Positions 16,908 to 24,940 of a DNA stretch of 36,571 nt are shown in pieces. Every line of letters starts with the position of its first letter. The stretch's first letter is position 1. Source of the DNA: CAZBDU01 sp964490725 (lineage in GTDB: Bacteria > Spirochaetota > Spirochaetia > SZUA-6 > DRHE01); contig CAZBDU010000054.1 in NCBI GenBank assembly GCA_964490725.1, positions 1 to 36,571 on the forward strand. Direction: 5' to 3'. The position numbers were made by a program, and so were the translations under genes. The notes below the pieces were generated by a model. It ran no database searches. It saw only the letters and a program-made list of their open reading frames with translations, and was not told the origin of the DNA.

Positions 16908-16935
16908 ATTGTAATAACCTTATCGGAATAGTCAA
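16908..16935 (-). promoter_or_regulatory. Sigma-70 promoter of the fur-feoB operon
   Basis: On the minus strand TTGACT (16935-16930), a 16-base spacer and TACAAT (16913-16908), each 5 of 6 matches to consensus. The Fur box begins five bases downstream of the -10. Confidence 0.75.
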
Positions 16936-17070
16936 GCAGGAACGGGCGCAAAGGGCACAAAGCGGTCAGCGCGGAAAACCGAAAGGCTCCGCGCAAGAGG
17001 CGCAGCAACAGAGCGGCCCGGAGACAGCAGAGGCACCGCTGCCCGGCGCCTCCGGCGGCCGGGACCGCCG

Positions 17071-18897
17071 TCAGCCCCGGGGCCGCACCTTCTCCTGGTA
17101 GTCCTTCCGGACTGAGAAGGCCACCGCAGCAGAGATGAGCGAGAGATGGGTCAGCCCCTGGGGAAAGTTGCCCAGCATCTGCGCGGTCGCGGTATCGTAC
17201 TCCTCGGCGAACAGGCACAGGTCGTTCCCGGTGGCCAGGGCCCGCTCGAAGACCGCGCGGGCCTCTTCGCTGCGGCCCTGCCGGGCCAGGCACTCGGCCA
17301 GCCAGAAGGTGCAGGCCAGGAAGACCCCCTCCCGCCCTTCCAGGCCGTCCCCGTCCGCCCGATAGCGCCGCAGCAGCCCGTCCTCCAGCAGCGCCTCGCT
17401 CACCGCGTCGGTGGTGCGCACCATGCGCGGGTCCTCGAAGTCCAGGTAGCCGAAGACGGGCAGCAGGAGCAGGCTTGCGTCCGTCTCCGGGCTGCCGAAG
17501 GCCTGCACGTAGACTCCCCGCTCCCGGTCGTAGCCCTTGCTCTCCACGGTCTCCCTGATCCGGTCGCGAAGCTTCCGCCATCGCGACAGCGGCGCCGGCC
17601 GTCCCGTCTCCTCCGCGAGCTGGACGCCCCGGTTCACCGCCACCCAGCACATGGCCTTGGAGTGCACGAAGTGCCGCGGCTCGCCGCGGATCTCCCAGAT
17701 TCCCCTGTCCGGCTGCTCCCAGCGCCTGGCCACCAGCTCCACGATCTCCGAGAGGAACTCCCAGTAGTCGTCGTCCGGCGACTGCCCCCACTGGTGCCAG
17801 ATCCAGGCCAGGTCCAGCAGCTCCCCGTACACGTCCAGCTGCAGCTGATCCACGGCGGCGTTGCCGATGCGCACCGGCCGCGCGCCCCCGTAGCCCTCCA
17901 GCTCCCGGATCTCCACCTCGTACAGCCGGCGGTGACCGCCCAGCCCGAAGACGATCTGCACCTCCTCGGCGCTGCCTGCGGTGCTTCGTTCGATGAAGCG
18001 GCGGAACCCGTCCGCCTCGCGATGGCAGCCCAGCTCCGCAAGGGAGCGCACCGAGAAGCAGGAATCCCGCACCCAGCTGTAGCGGTAGTCCCAGTTGCGC
18101 GACCCTCCGGCGCTCTCCGGCAGGGAGGTGGTGGCGGCGGCGGCGACCGCCCCGGTGGGAGCGTTGGTCAGCCCCTTGAGCACCACCGCCGAGCGCCTGG
18201 CATAGGTCGAGTAGGGTCCGTCCACCTTCACCCGCGCGCTCCAGCGCCGCCACCACTCCCGGGTCTCCGCAAGGCGTCCCATCATCTCCCCTACCGGCGG
18301 CACGTCGATCCTGCCGCCGTCCAGGGTCTCCGGCAGCCGGTACACGGCGGACAGACAGCGCCGCTCCCCCTCACGCATGCGGAAGCTCGCGCCCAGCGAG
18401 TGACGGTCCTTCATCTCCAGGGGCAGATCCGAGGAGAAGACCAGACCGTCGGATCCGCCCACCGCGACGAACCGTCCCCCCTCTGCGCCGCGGATCCAGG
18501 GGCGGATGGCCCCGTAGTCGAAGCGCGGCTCGATCACGGCCCGCATGGCCACCTCTCCCTTGACTCCCTCCACGATGCGCATGATCTGCTGGTAGGGCCT
18601 GTTCTTTCCGCCCCGCCGCATGGGGAAGAAGTCCACCAGCCGCACCTCCCCTGCGGCGGTGCGGAAGGTGGTCTCCAGGATGAGGCTGTCCTCCTGGTAG
18701 CGGCGTTCCGACTCCCAGTGGTCCACAGGGAAGACCTGGAAGTGCCCGCCGCCGTTCCAGTCCAGAATGCGCCCGAAACAGGAGGAGGAGTCCATCCGGG
18801 GCATGCAGCACCAGTCGATGGAACCCTCCCGGGACACCAGGGCCGCCGAGTGGCAGTCTCCGATGTATCCGTAATCTCCGATGGGTGGATAGCTCAT
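17071..18897 (-). CDS. Glycoside hydrolase family 15 protein (glucoamylase/trehalase type)
   Basis: A 608-residue cytoplasmic enzyme (no signal peptide). The N-terminal trehalase-like domain opens IGDYGYIGDCHSAALVSREGSIDWCCMPRMDSSSCFGRIL. The (alpha/alpha)6 catalytic domain contains SRNWDYRYSWVRDS (residues ~267-279), the general-acid region RGIWEIRGEPRHFVHSKAMCWVAVNRG, and the C-terminal catalytic block FAEEYDTATAQMLGNFPQGLTHLSLI. Enzymes with this layout hydrolyse alpha-glucosidic bonds in trehalose, maltooligosaccharides or similar sugars by inversion; which one cannot be told. Start: ATG 18895-18897. The promoter directly upstream puts the transcription start on this A, so the mRNA is probably leaderless. 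It lies 58 bases after gap on the same strand. Confidence 0.92.
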   Translation of the reverse strand: MSYPPIGDYGYIGDCHSAALVSREGSIDWCCMPRMDSSSCFGRILDWNGGGHFQVFPVDHWESERRYQEDSLILETTFRTAAGEVRLVDFFPMRRGGKNRPYQQIMRIVEGVKGEVAMRAVIEPRFDYGAIRPWIRGAEGGRFVAVGGSDGLVFSSDLPLEMKDRHSLGASFRMREGERRCLSAVYRLPETLDGGRIDVPPVGEMMGRLAETREWWRRWSARVKVDGPYSTYARRSAVVLKGLTNAPTGAVAAAATTSLPESAGGSRNWDYRYSWVRDSCFSVRSLAELGCHREADGFRRFIERSTAGSAEEVQIVFGLGGHRRLYEVEIRELEGYGGARPVRIGNAAVDQLQLDVYGELLDLAWIWHQWGQSPDDDYWEFLSEIVELVARRWEQPDRGIWEIRGEPRHFVHSKAMCWVAVNRGVQLAEETGRPAPLSRWRKLRDRIRETVESKGYDRERGVYVQAFGSPETDASLLLLPVFGYLDFEDPRMVRTTDAVSEALLEDGLLRRYRADGDGLEGREGVFLACTFWLAECLARQGRSEEARAVFERALATGNDLCLFAEEYDTATAQMLGNFPQGLTHLSLISAAVAFSVRKDYQEKVRPRG

Positions 18898-18903
18898 GGA
18901 CTA

Positions 18904-18932
18904 GATATAGTTCCCCCCGCAACCCCGGTCAA
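18904..18932 (-). promoter_or_regulatory. Promoter of the GH15 gene, predicted leaderless
   Basis: On the minus strand TTGACC (18932-18927), a 17-base spacer and TATATC (18909-18904). Six bases separate the -10 from the ATG, so +1 coincides with the A of the start codon. Confidence 0.65.
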
Positions 18933-18955
18933 GAAGGAGGCGGCTCGGCGTTCCG

Positions 18956-19951
18956 TCAGCTTCCCGCCAGCCGCACGGCCTCCCGGATCATCTGGCTGGT
19001 GTACCCCCACTCGTTGTCGTACCATGCCATCACCTTGACCAGGTCACCGTCTACCACCCGGGTCATGGTCAGATCGACCACGGTGGCGTGAGTCTCGCCG
19101 ATGATGTCCGAAGAGACGATGGGGTCCTCGGTGACGCCCATCACCTCGCGGTAGCGCTCGCTGCCGGCTTCCTGGCGGAAGATGCCGTTCACCTCCTCGA
19201 CGCTGGTGGCGCGCTCGGTGAGGAAGGTGATGTCCGAGATCGAGCCCACCGGGACGGGGACCCGCACGGCCACACCGTCGAACCTGCCCTGGTAGGCGGG
19301 CAGCGCCTTGGTGGTGGCCACCGCCGCGCCGGTAGTGGTGGGGACCAGGTTGGCCGCCGCGGCCCGCCCGCGCCGGTACTTGCCGGCGGGCCCGTCTACG
19401 ATCCCCTGGGTGGAGGTGTAGGCGTGCACGGTGGTCATCATGGCCTTGCGCACCCCGACCCGCCGGGCCATCACTTCGAACACCGGGGTGATCGAGTTCG
19501 TGGTGCAGCTGGCGCAGGAGAGGATCTGCACCTCTGCCTCCGGCGCGTTCACCCCGTGCACCACGGTGACGATCTCCCCGCTCTTGGCCGGCGCCGAGAG
19601 GATCACCCGCCGGGCGCCGGCCTGCAGGTGCTTGCGCAGGTCCTCCTCCCGGGTGAAGATGCCGGTGCACTCCAGCACGATCTCCACCCCCATGTCGCCC
19701 CAGGGAAGCTGGGCAGGGTCTTTCTGGCTCAGCACCGGGATGCGCCTGCCGTCCACCACCAGCGCCGCTTCCTCGGCGGAGACCCGCCGCTGGTAGCGTC
19801 CGTACACCGTGTCGTACTGAAGGAGGTACGCCAGGTTGTCCGCCGGCACCAGGTCGTTCACCGCCGCCAGCTCCAGCGACGGGGTGTCCATGATGATCCT
19901 GAACGCCGCCCTGCCGATCCTGCCCAATCCGTTGATCGCGATCTTCGCCAT
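18956..19951 (-). CDS. gap: Glyceraldehyde-3-phosphate dehydrogenase (type I)
   Basis: A 331-residue glycolytic enzyme that oxidises glyceraldehyde 3-phosphate to 1,3-bisphosphoglycerate. The NAD-binding motif is INGLGRIGRAAFR. Asp33 in AVNDL indicates NAD preference. The catalytic segment is SCASCTTNSITP with nucleophile Cys149. The phosphate-site block is RRGRAAAANLVPTTTGAAVATTKALPAYQGRFDGVAVRVPVPVGSISD. The C-terminus is WYDNEWGYTSQM. Ser replaces the usual Cys after TTN, a known variant. ATG 19949-19951 has a GAGGAGG site. pgk and tpi do not follow; instead the GH15 gene lies downstream with its own promoter. Confidence 0.96.
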   Translation of the reverse strand: MAKIAINGLGRIGRAAFRIIMDTPSLELAAVNDLVPADNLAYLLQYDTVYGRYQRRVSAEEAALVVDGRRIPVLSQKDPAQLPWGDMGVEIVLECTGIFTREEDLRKHLQAGARRVILSAPAKSGEIVTVVHGVNAPEAEVQILSCASCTTNSITPVFEVMARRVGVRKAMMTTVHAYTSTQGIVDGPAGKYRRGRAAAANLVPTTTGAAVATTKALPAYQGRFDGVAVRVPVPVGSISDITFLTERATSVEEVNGIFRQEAGSERYREVMGVTEDPIVSSDIIGETHATVVDLTMTRVVDGDLVKVMAWYDNEWGYTSQMIREAVRLAGS

Positions 19952-20093
19952 GTTGTCCTCCTCGGCTTCTGAGTTGGCTTTCTGCGCACGCCTCTACTAC
20001 AAGTATGAGCCATTCTCCCGCCGCCTCGCCAAGGCGGGCGCAGGTTGGACCGTGCGGCCCGGAAGCGGTACGTTTGGGAGCGGAGAAGGACGG

Positions 20094-21542
20094 ATGACCT
20101 ACTACGGCGGCCTGGATATCGGCACCAGCGGCAGTCGCATCCTGGTTACGGATTCCTCCCTGAACCGGGTTTTCGAGGAATCCAGGCAGTACCAGACCAC
20201 TTCCCCCCGGGAGGGATGGGAGGAGCAGGAGGCGCAGGTGGTGTATCGGGCCTGCGCCGAGCTGATCGATGCGGCGGCGGCACACTGCGGAGAGGCGACG
20301 CTGGTGCTGGCCTTCAGCTCGGTGATGCACAGCCTGATGGCCGTAGACTCAGGGGGCTCGCCGCAGAGTCCCCTGATCCCCTGGATGGACGGGCGTTCGC
20401 TGCCGTACTGCCGGCGCCTGCAGGAGGAACCCGGGCACCGCTGGTTCTTCCAGCGCACCGCCTGCCCGCTCCACCCTTCCTACTGGCCGGGGAAGATCCT
20501 CTGGCTGAAGGACAACCTGGAGAACGCGGAGGCGCTGCGCTACGTCTCGATCAAGGAGTACGTGCTGCACCGGCTCACCGGCAGGTGGTTCGTGGACTAC
20601 TCCGTGGCTGCCTCATCGGGGATCTTTAACCTGAGCTCTCACGCCTACGACCCGGAGATCCTGCGGCTGCTCGAGATCCCGGAAGACAATCCCTCCCAGG
20701 TGGTGCCTCCAGAGACGCGCTTTTCCTTCCGCAGGGGCGGCACGGAGGTGGTCGGAGTGACGGGCTCCGCCGACGGGGTGCTGGCGAATCTGGGGGTGGG
20801 GGCGGTGCACCGGGACCAGTCCGTGCTGACCGTGGGCTCCAGCTCGGCGGCGCGCTACGTCTCCGAACGGCCGGTGTTCGATCGCCAGATGCGCGCCTGG
20901 TGCTACATGCTGGACCGGGAGTTCTACGTGGTCGGCGAAGCGACCAACGCCGGCGGAATGGTGCTCCACTGGCTGGCGGGCGTTATCGGTTTCCAGGACG
21001 AAAGAAGAATGACCCGGGAGTGTGCGGCGCCGCTGCCCTATCCGCCGAACGACCTGTTTTTCATCCCCACCCTGCTCGGCGAGCGGGCGCCGGACTACAA
21101 CGAGGAGCTGCGCGGCCTGTTTTCCGGGCTGGCGATGCATCACGGCCGGGGCGAGCTGGTCTCCGCCGTCTACGAAGGGATCCTCTTCTTCAACCGGATG
21201 ATCCTGGAGGACCTGGCGCGGGTATGCGGCAGCAGGCCGCGGATGCTCCTGCTCACCGGAGGTCTGGGGACCAGCGAGCGGTTCCGCAAGCTGGTTGCCT
21301 GCGGGATTCAGCCCGCCCGCTACCTGCCGCAGTACCCCCAGAGCACCGCGCTGGGAGCGGTGATGCTGGCGGTGAAAGCGGAGACGGGACGCTCGCTGGA
21401 GGAACAGGCGGGGATGCTTCCAGCCCCGGAGCCTGTGAGCCCCCTGGAGGACCGCGATTTCCGCTCCTACCTGGAACAGAAGTACAGGCAATTCCGGAGA
21501 ATCTACGAAACGCTGAACCACCAGGCGGATCTGCTGCAGTAG
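20094..21542 (+). CDS. FGGY family carbohydrate kinase (gluconate/xylulose kinase-like)
   Basis: A 482-residue cytoplasmic sugar kinase. The N-terminal phosphate-1 motif is YGGLDIGTSGSRILVTD. IPWMDGRSLPY is the hinge-side sugar-binding segment. The FGGY ATP-binding region is VTGSADGVLANLGVGAV together with SVLTVGSSSAARYV. The adenosine motif is LLLTGGLGTSERFRKLVACGIQ and PQSTALGAVMLA follows. Closest in feel to gluconate kinases (GntK/FGGY_GntK), but the substrate cannot be fixed by eye. Start: ATG 20094-20096 with GAGAAGGA upstream; the frame extends further 5' into the divergent gap region without protein-like character. A weak TTGGAC-N18-TACGTT pair (20045-20074) could be its promoter. No sugar transporter or dehydrogenase is adjacent. 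Confidence 0.88.
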   Translation: MTYYGGLDIGTSGSRILVTDSSLNRVFEESRQYQTTSPREGWEEQEAQVVYRACAELIDAAAAHCGEATLVLAFSSVMHSLMAVDSGGSPQSPLIPWMDGRSLPYCRRLQEEPGHRWFFQRTACPLHPSYWPGKILWLKDNLENAEALRYVSIKEYVLHRLTGRWFVDYSVAASSGIFNLSSHAYDPEILRLLEIPEDNPSQVVPPETRFSFRRGGTEVVGVTGSADGVLANLGVGAVHRDQSVLTVGSSSAARYVSERPVFDRQMRAWCYMLDREFYVVGEATNAGGMVLHWLAGVIGFQDERRMTRECAAPLPYPPNDLFFIPTLLGERAPDYNEELRGLFSGLAMHHGRGELVSAVYEGILFFNRMILEDLARVCGSRPRMLLLTGGLGTSERFRKLVACGIQPARYLPQYPQSTALGAVMLAVKAETGRSLEEQAGMLPAPEPVSPLEDRDFRSYLEQKYRQFRRIYETLNHQADLLQ

Positions 21543-21547
21543 CGCCC

Positions 21548-21575
21548 TTGACCCCGGCCACGGATGCACTAGAAT
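21548..21575 (+). promoter_or_regulatory. Promoter of the molybdopterin oxidoreductase gene
   Basis: TTGACC (21548-21553), a 16-base spacer and TAGAAT (21570-21575), 5 of 6 matches each. The predicted start site is about 21582, which places the first in-frame ATG (21578) outside the transcript. Confidence 0.6.
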
Positions 21576-21625
21576 CAATGACGAGTTTTCGCGGGCTTTT
21601 CGCGGGCAATGGAAAGGGGGACGGT

Positions 21626-22660
21626 GTGGGTGCAGGGGAGACCAGCTTCAAGGCGATGAGCCGCCGGGAGTTTCTCCGGCTTGCCTGGGCGGGAGCGTCC
21701 GCGATCGTGCTGACGCAGTGCTCGCCGGAGCGCAGAGCCCTGGGGTTCAGTCCCAGGATCCGCAACGTCACCCCTTTCATCACGCCCAACCCGAGGTTCT
21801 ACCTGGTGGCGGTGGACCCGTCCTTCAGGCCGGCGGTGACCCCCGGGAACGTACAGTCCAGGTGGTCGCTCACGCTGGAAGGTCCCGGCGGCGCCTCCAG
21901 GAAGCTCGCCTGCGGCGACCTGACCGCCGGCGCGGTGGAGTTTCTCTACACCTTCGAGTGCATCGGCAATCCCCTGGGCGGCCCGCTCATCGGCAACGCT
22001 CGCTGGACCGGGGTGCCCATGAAGAAGCTCTTGCGGGAAAGCGGTCTGCTGACCTCCTCGGTGCGGAGCGTCATGTTCAGAGGCCTGGACGATTTCTACT
22101 CCAGCATCTCCATCGAGCGGGTGCTGTCGGACTACTCCTTCCTGGCGGTCACGATGAACGGGGAGCCGCTGCCGCCGGCCCACGGGTTCCCGGCGCGCTC
22201 CATCCTCCCGGACCTCTACGGGATGAAGCAGCCCCGCTGGCTGCAGTCCATCACCCTCCAGGAGACCTCCCAGACCACCTCCTTCTGGGAGAAGCGGGGC
22301 TGGGCCGGGGAGGTGCCCGTCAAGACCACCTCCCGGCTGGACCCGGTGGTCGAGGCGGTGGCGGGCAGCGAGGTGCGGGTGACGGGCATCGCCTTCGCCG
22401 GAAAGCGCGGCATCGACAAGGTGGAGCTGTCCCTGGACGGCGGCCAGAGCTGGGGGGAAAGCCGGATACTCCAGGGAGGGAAGCCCGATCAGTGGGCCAC
22501 GTGGCAGCACCGCTGGAAGCCGGAGACGGGCGGGGGCTTCCAGCTACAGGTTCGGGCCACCGACGGCACGGGCGCCGCCCAGGTCGCCAGATCCTCCGGC
22601 ACCTTCCCCGACGGCGCCACCGGCTACGACACGGAGAACGTCACCGTCCGCAAGTCCTAG
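21626..22660 (+). CDS. Tat-exported sulfite oxidase-like molybdopterin oxidoreductase
   Basis: 344 residues from GTG 21626 (AAGGGGG ribosome-binding site). The N-terminus carries a twin-arginine motif SRREFLRLA, a hydrophobic stretch and a lipobox-like LTQC, so it is probably exported folded and possibly lipid-anchored. The molybdenum-ligand cysteine is in FLYTFECIGNPLGGPLIGNARWTGVPMKKLL, the hallmark of the sulfite oxidase/MsrP superfamily. The C-terminal ~110 residues form the Mo-co dimerisation domain (VRVTGIAFAGKRGIDKVELSLDGGQSW). No haem domain or membrane partner is encoded next to it. The ATG at 21578 was rejected because the promoter predicts transcription starting after it. ATG 21656 is a second alternative and would leave a very short n-region. 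Confidence 0.85.
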   Translation: MGAGETSFKAMSRREFLRLAWAGASAIVLTQCSPERRALGFSPRIRNVTPFITPNPRFYLVAVDPSFRPAVTPGNVQSRWSLTLEGPGGASRKLACGDLTAGAVEFLYTFECIGNPLGGPLIGNARWTGVPMKKLLRESGLLTSSVRSVMFRGLDDFYSSISIERVLSDYSFLAVTMNGEPLPPAHGFPARSILPDLYGMKQPRWLQSITLQETSQTTSFWEKRGWAGEVPVKTTSRLDPVVEAVAGSEVRVTGIAFAGKRGIDKVELSLDGGQSWGESRILQGGKPDQWATWQHRWKPETGGGFQLQVRATDGTGAAQVARSSGTFPDGATGYDTENVTVRKS

Positions 22661-22663
22661 CCG

Positions 22664-22692
22664 GGCTTCCGGCGCCTCAGTGCCCGGAAGCC
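22664..22692. terminator. Hairpin between convergent molybdoenzyme and GGDEF genes
   Basis: GGCTTCCGG (22664-22672) pairs perfectly with CCGGAAGCC (22684-22692) across an 11-base loop that includes the convergent GGDEF stop codon. There is no long T-run, but position and stem suggest a two-way terminator. Confidence 0.5.
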
Positions 22693-23693
22693 GCGCCGGC
22701 CCGGCCGGGCCGGTCGGAAGCCAGAACCACCCTGTTCCGTCCATCTTCCTTGGCCCGGTAGAGGGCGCCGTCGGCCGCCTGCCGGAGCTCGAGGGCATCG
22801 GCGCCGTCCTCCGGGAAGCAGGCCACCCCCTGGCTGGTGGTCACCGCCCGAACGGGTCCGTTCATGCCGCGGAGCAGGGACAGGGCTTCCACGTCGCGCC
22901 GGATCCGCTCCAGCAGCTCCCGGGCCGCCGCCGGCTCGGTGTTGGGCAGGAGGAAGGTGAACTCGTCGCCGCCGTAGCGGGCGGCCACGTCGGTTGCGCG
23001 CAGGTGCCGGCGGAAGACCTCCGCGGCAGCCACGATCACCCGGTCTCCCACCTGCTGCGAATACCCCTCGTTGATCTCCCGAAACCGGTCCAGATCCAGC
23101 ATCACGATGGCCAGGGGGGTCCCGCCTTCCCGCGCCCTGTTCACGTGCTCCTCCAGCGCGTCGTCCAGGTAGCGGCGGTTGTACAGCCCCGTGAGAGGGT
23201 CGGTGATGGCCCGGCGCCGGGCGTCCTCGCCCCACTGCACCATGTCGGCCAGAAAATCGCCGGTGTTCGCCAGCCTGCGCCTGGTCACCGCCAGCATCCG
23301 CCGCAGCACCCTGCTCACCCCGCCGGGGTTGCTGTCCATGAGCCGGAACAGCTCCCGGCCCTGGAGGCACAGCAGGCTGCTGGGACTCTTGGCGTAGCAG
23401 GTGGCGGACCGCGGCTCCTGCTCAAAGATGGACATCTCGCCGAAGAAGTCTCCCGCCCCGAAGGCGGCGATCTCCAGGGTCTCCCCGTTGTCCAGGCTCA
23501 CCGCGATTCCCATGGTCCCGGATTCGACCACGAAGAGCTCGCCCCCGGGGTCCCCCTCCCGGAACAACACCTCCCCGCCTGCCAGGCTGCGATGGCGCAT
23601 GGCCCCGAGGAACCTTTCCAGCTCCTCTGCGGCCAGGCCGGCGAAGATGGGAACGCCTCCCAGGAACTCCGCCCTCGCGGCCTCACCCGGCAC
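22677..23693 (-). CDS. Cyclic nucleotide-binding domain + active-type GGDEF diguanylate cyclase
   Basis: A 338-residue protein, no membrane segments. Residues ~12-130 form a CNB/CAP-like sensor domain (VPIFAGLAAEELERFLGAM, GEVLFREGDPGGELFVVESGTMGIAV, FFGEMSIFEQEPRSATCYA). The C-terminal GGDEF domain has DPLTGLYNRRYLDD, IVMLDLDRFREINEGY and the intact signature RYGGDEFTFLL, so c-di-GMP synthesis is expected. The RxxD inhibitory site is not clear. Position 4 of the sensor's phosphate-binding cassette is RSAT, compatible with cNMP binding. Start: GTG 23691-23693 with a GGAGCGG site, overlapping the preceding homologue by 11 bases, so the two are coupled and probably arose by duplication. Confidence 0.88.
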   Translation of the reverse strand: MPGEAARAEFLGGVPIFAGLAAEELERFLGAMRHRSLAGGEVLFREGDPGGELFVVESGTMGIAVSLDNGETLEIAAFGAGDFFGEMSIFEQEPRSATCYAKSPSSLLCLQGRELFRLMDSNPGGVSRVLRRMLAVTRRRLANTGDFLADMVQWGEDARRRAITDPLTGLYNRRYLDDALEEHVNRAREGGTPLAIVMLDLDRFREINEGYSQQVGDRVIVAAAEVFRRHLRATDVAARYGGDEFTFLLPNTEPAAARELLERIRRDVEALSLLRGMNGPVRAVTTSQGVACFPEDGADALELRQAADGALYRAKEDGRNRVVLASDRPGRAGAASGH

Positions 23694-24825
23694 CGCTGTC
23701 CGCTCCTGCCCGCCTCCCGCCTGCGGCGGCTCCGGCCTGCGGCCCGCCCCCCGGCGCGCCGCCTCCGTTGCGCTCCCCGCAGAGGCGGTCCCCGCCGCGG
23801 CCCCGGGCGGTGAAGAGATTGGTGTAGGCGCGATCCACCAGCGCCGCCGCGGAGCGGCCGCCGCCGGGGTAGACAGCGATGCCGATGCTGACGGTCACCT
23901 GCGGCGCCGGGCCCGCCTCCGTCAATCCCAGGGCGGCGCCGAGCTCCGCCGATCGCATGGCCTCGCGCAGCTTCCCGGCCCTGAGCCTGGCCTCCGGCAG
24001 GCTGGCGCCGGGAAGCACCGCCGCGAAGACGTCTCCTCGGTAGCGCACCGCCACCTCCCCTTCCCCCAGCTCCGAGCGCAGCTGTGCGGCCAGGAGCTGC
24101 AGGACACGGTCCCCGGCCTCGTGGCCGTAGGTGTCGTTCACTGCCTTGAAGTTGTCCGGCTTCATCATCAGCACGCACAGAGCCTGCGGCTCCGCATCCA
24201 CCAGGGCGGCCAGGTCCTCCTCCAGGAACCCGTTGTTGTACAGACCGGTGAGCTTGTCCAGCATCACCTGCCGCCGCAGCTCCCTGGCCCAGGGGGTCTT
24301 CTCGGCGACCAGACGGTTCGCCGATCGGATGCGCCCGGCCACCATGCCCAGCAGGTTGTGCAGAACCCTGGCCCCCAAGCGGGGATGGCGGGCGAAGAAC
24401 CGCTCCGCGCTCGATTCCCCCTGCGGCTCCCCCGGATCCGGCCCGGAAGGCGCCGGAAAGACCAGCAGGGTCGTGTCTTCCTCGCAGCGGGCGGTCGTGC
24501 CGCCCGGCTCGCTGTCGAAGAGGGACATCTCCCCAAAGCTGTCTCCGGCCAGGAAGGTGGCCAGCGTGATTTCCCGGCCCTCCTCCACGCGCCGGCTCAC
24601 CAGCACCTCTCCCCGCTCCACCACGTACACCCTGCCCGTGCCGCCCTGGGCGCCGAACAGGACCTCCCCGGCGGGCAGGTGCAGCCGGCCGGTGGCCGCC
24701 GCCACCTCCGCCAGGTCCCTGGACGGGATGGATTGGAACACTTCCAGCGTCCCCAGAAGCCCCTTTATGGACGCGCCGTCCTGCAGGCGGCGCGAGCGGT
24801 CCGGACCTTCCCCTTTCTTCTGCAC
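23683..24825 (-). CDS. Cyclic nucleotide-binding domain + degenerate GGDEF protein
   Basis: A 380-residue paralogue of the next gene. The CNB domain is LEVFQSIPSRDLAEVAAATGRLHLPAGEVLF ... SFGEMSLFDSEPGGTTARCEE. A linker follows, then a GGDEF domain beginning LDKLTGLYNNGFLEEDL. The signature reads RYRGDVF instead of xGGDEF: the first Gly and the Glu are changed. LMMKPDNFKAVNDTYGHEAGDRVL keeps the fold but Met-Met-Lys-Pro replaces the metal-binding D-x-D segment. It is therefore probably catalytically dead and may act as sensor or partner of the downstream active enzyme. After the fold comes a Gly/Ala/Arg-rich tail of low complexity. Start: GTG 24823-24825; the promoter predicts +1 exactly on this G. 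The nearest ribosome-binding-like GAGGAGG is 13 bases upstream, within the spacer and outside such a transcript. Confidence 0.82.
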   Translation of the reverse strand: MQKKGEGPDRSRRLQDGASIKGLLGTLEVFQSIPSRDLAEVAAATGRLHLPAGEVLFGAQGGTGRVYVVERGEVLVSRRVEEGREITLATFLAGDSFGEMSLFDSEPGGTTARCEEDTTLLVFPAPSGPDPGEPQGESSAERFFARHPRLGARVLHNLLGMVAGRIRSANRLVAEKTPWARELRRQVMLDKLTGLYNNGFLEEDLAALVDAEPQALCVLMMKPDNFKAVNDTYGHEAGDRVLQLLAAQLRSELGEGEVAVRYRGDVFAAVLPGASLPEARLRAGKLREAMRSAELGAALGLTEAGPAPQVTVSIGIAVYPGGGRSAAALVDRAYTNLFTARGRGGDRLCGERNGGGAPGGGPQAGAAAGGRRAGADSGAG

Positions 24826-24831
24826 ACCGGA

Positions 24832-24861
24832 AGAGTAGCCTCCTCGGGGCGGGCCGGTCAA
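24832..24861 (-). promoter_or_regulatory. Promoter of the CNB-GGDEF pair, predicted leaderless
   Basis: On the minus strand TTGACC (24861-24856), an 18-base spacer and TACTCT (24837-24832). Six bases later +1 falls on the G of the GTG start (24825). Confidence 0.55.
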
Positions 24862-24903
24862 CACAACGGCGGCCCGGGAGCCTGAGCCTGGCCTCGCCCA
24901 AGG

Positions 24904-24933
24904 TTGACCCGGCAAGCCCATTCGGGGGATACT
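24904..24933 (+). promoter_or_regulatory. Promoter of the nitroreductase gene, nearly leaderless
   Basis: TTGACC (24904-24909), an 18-base spacer and GATACT (24928-24933). The predicted +1 is 24940, one base before the ATG. It is divergent from the promoter of the CNB-GGDEF pair, about 40 bases away. Confidence 0.55.
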
Positions 24934-24940
24934 GCCCGGC

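Noticed and set aside
21578..21625. ATG 21578 as start of the molybdopterin oxidoreductase.
   Set aside because: It lies two bases after the -10 element, before the predicted transcription start, and lacks a ribosome-binding site. GTG 21626 is better.
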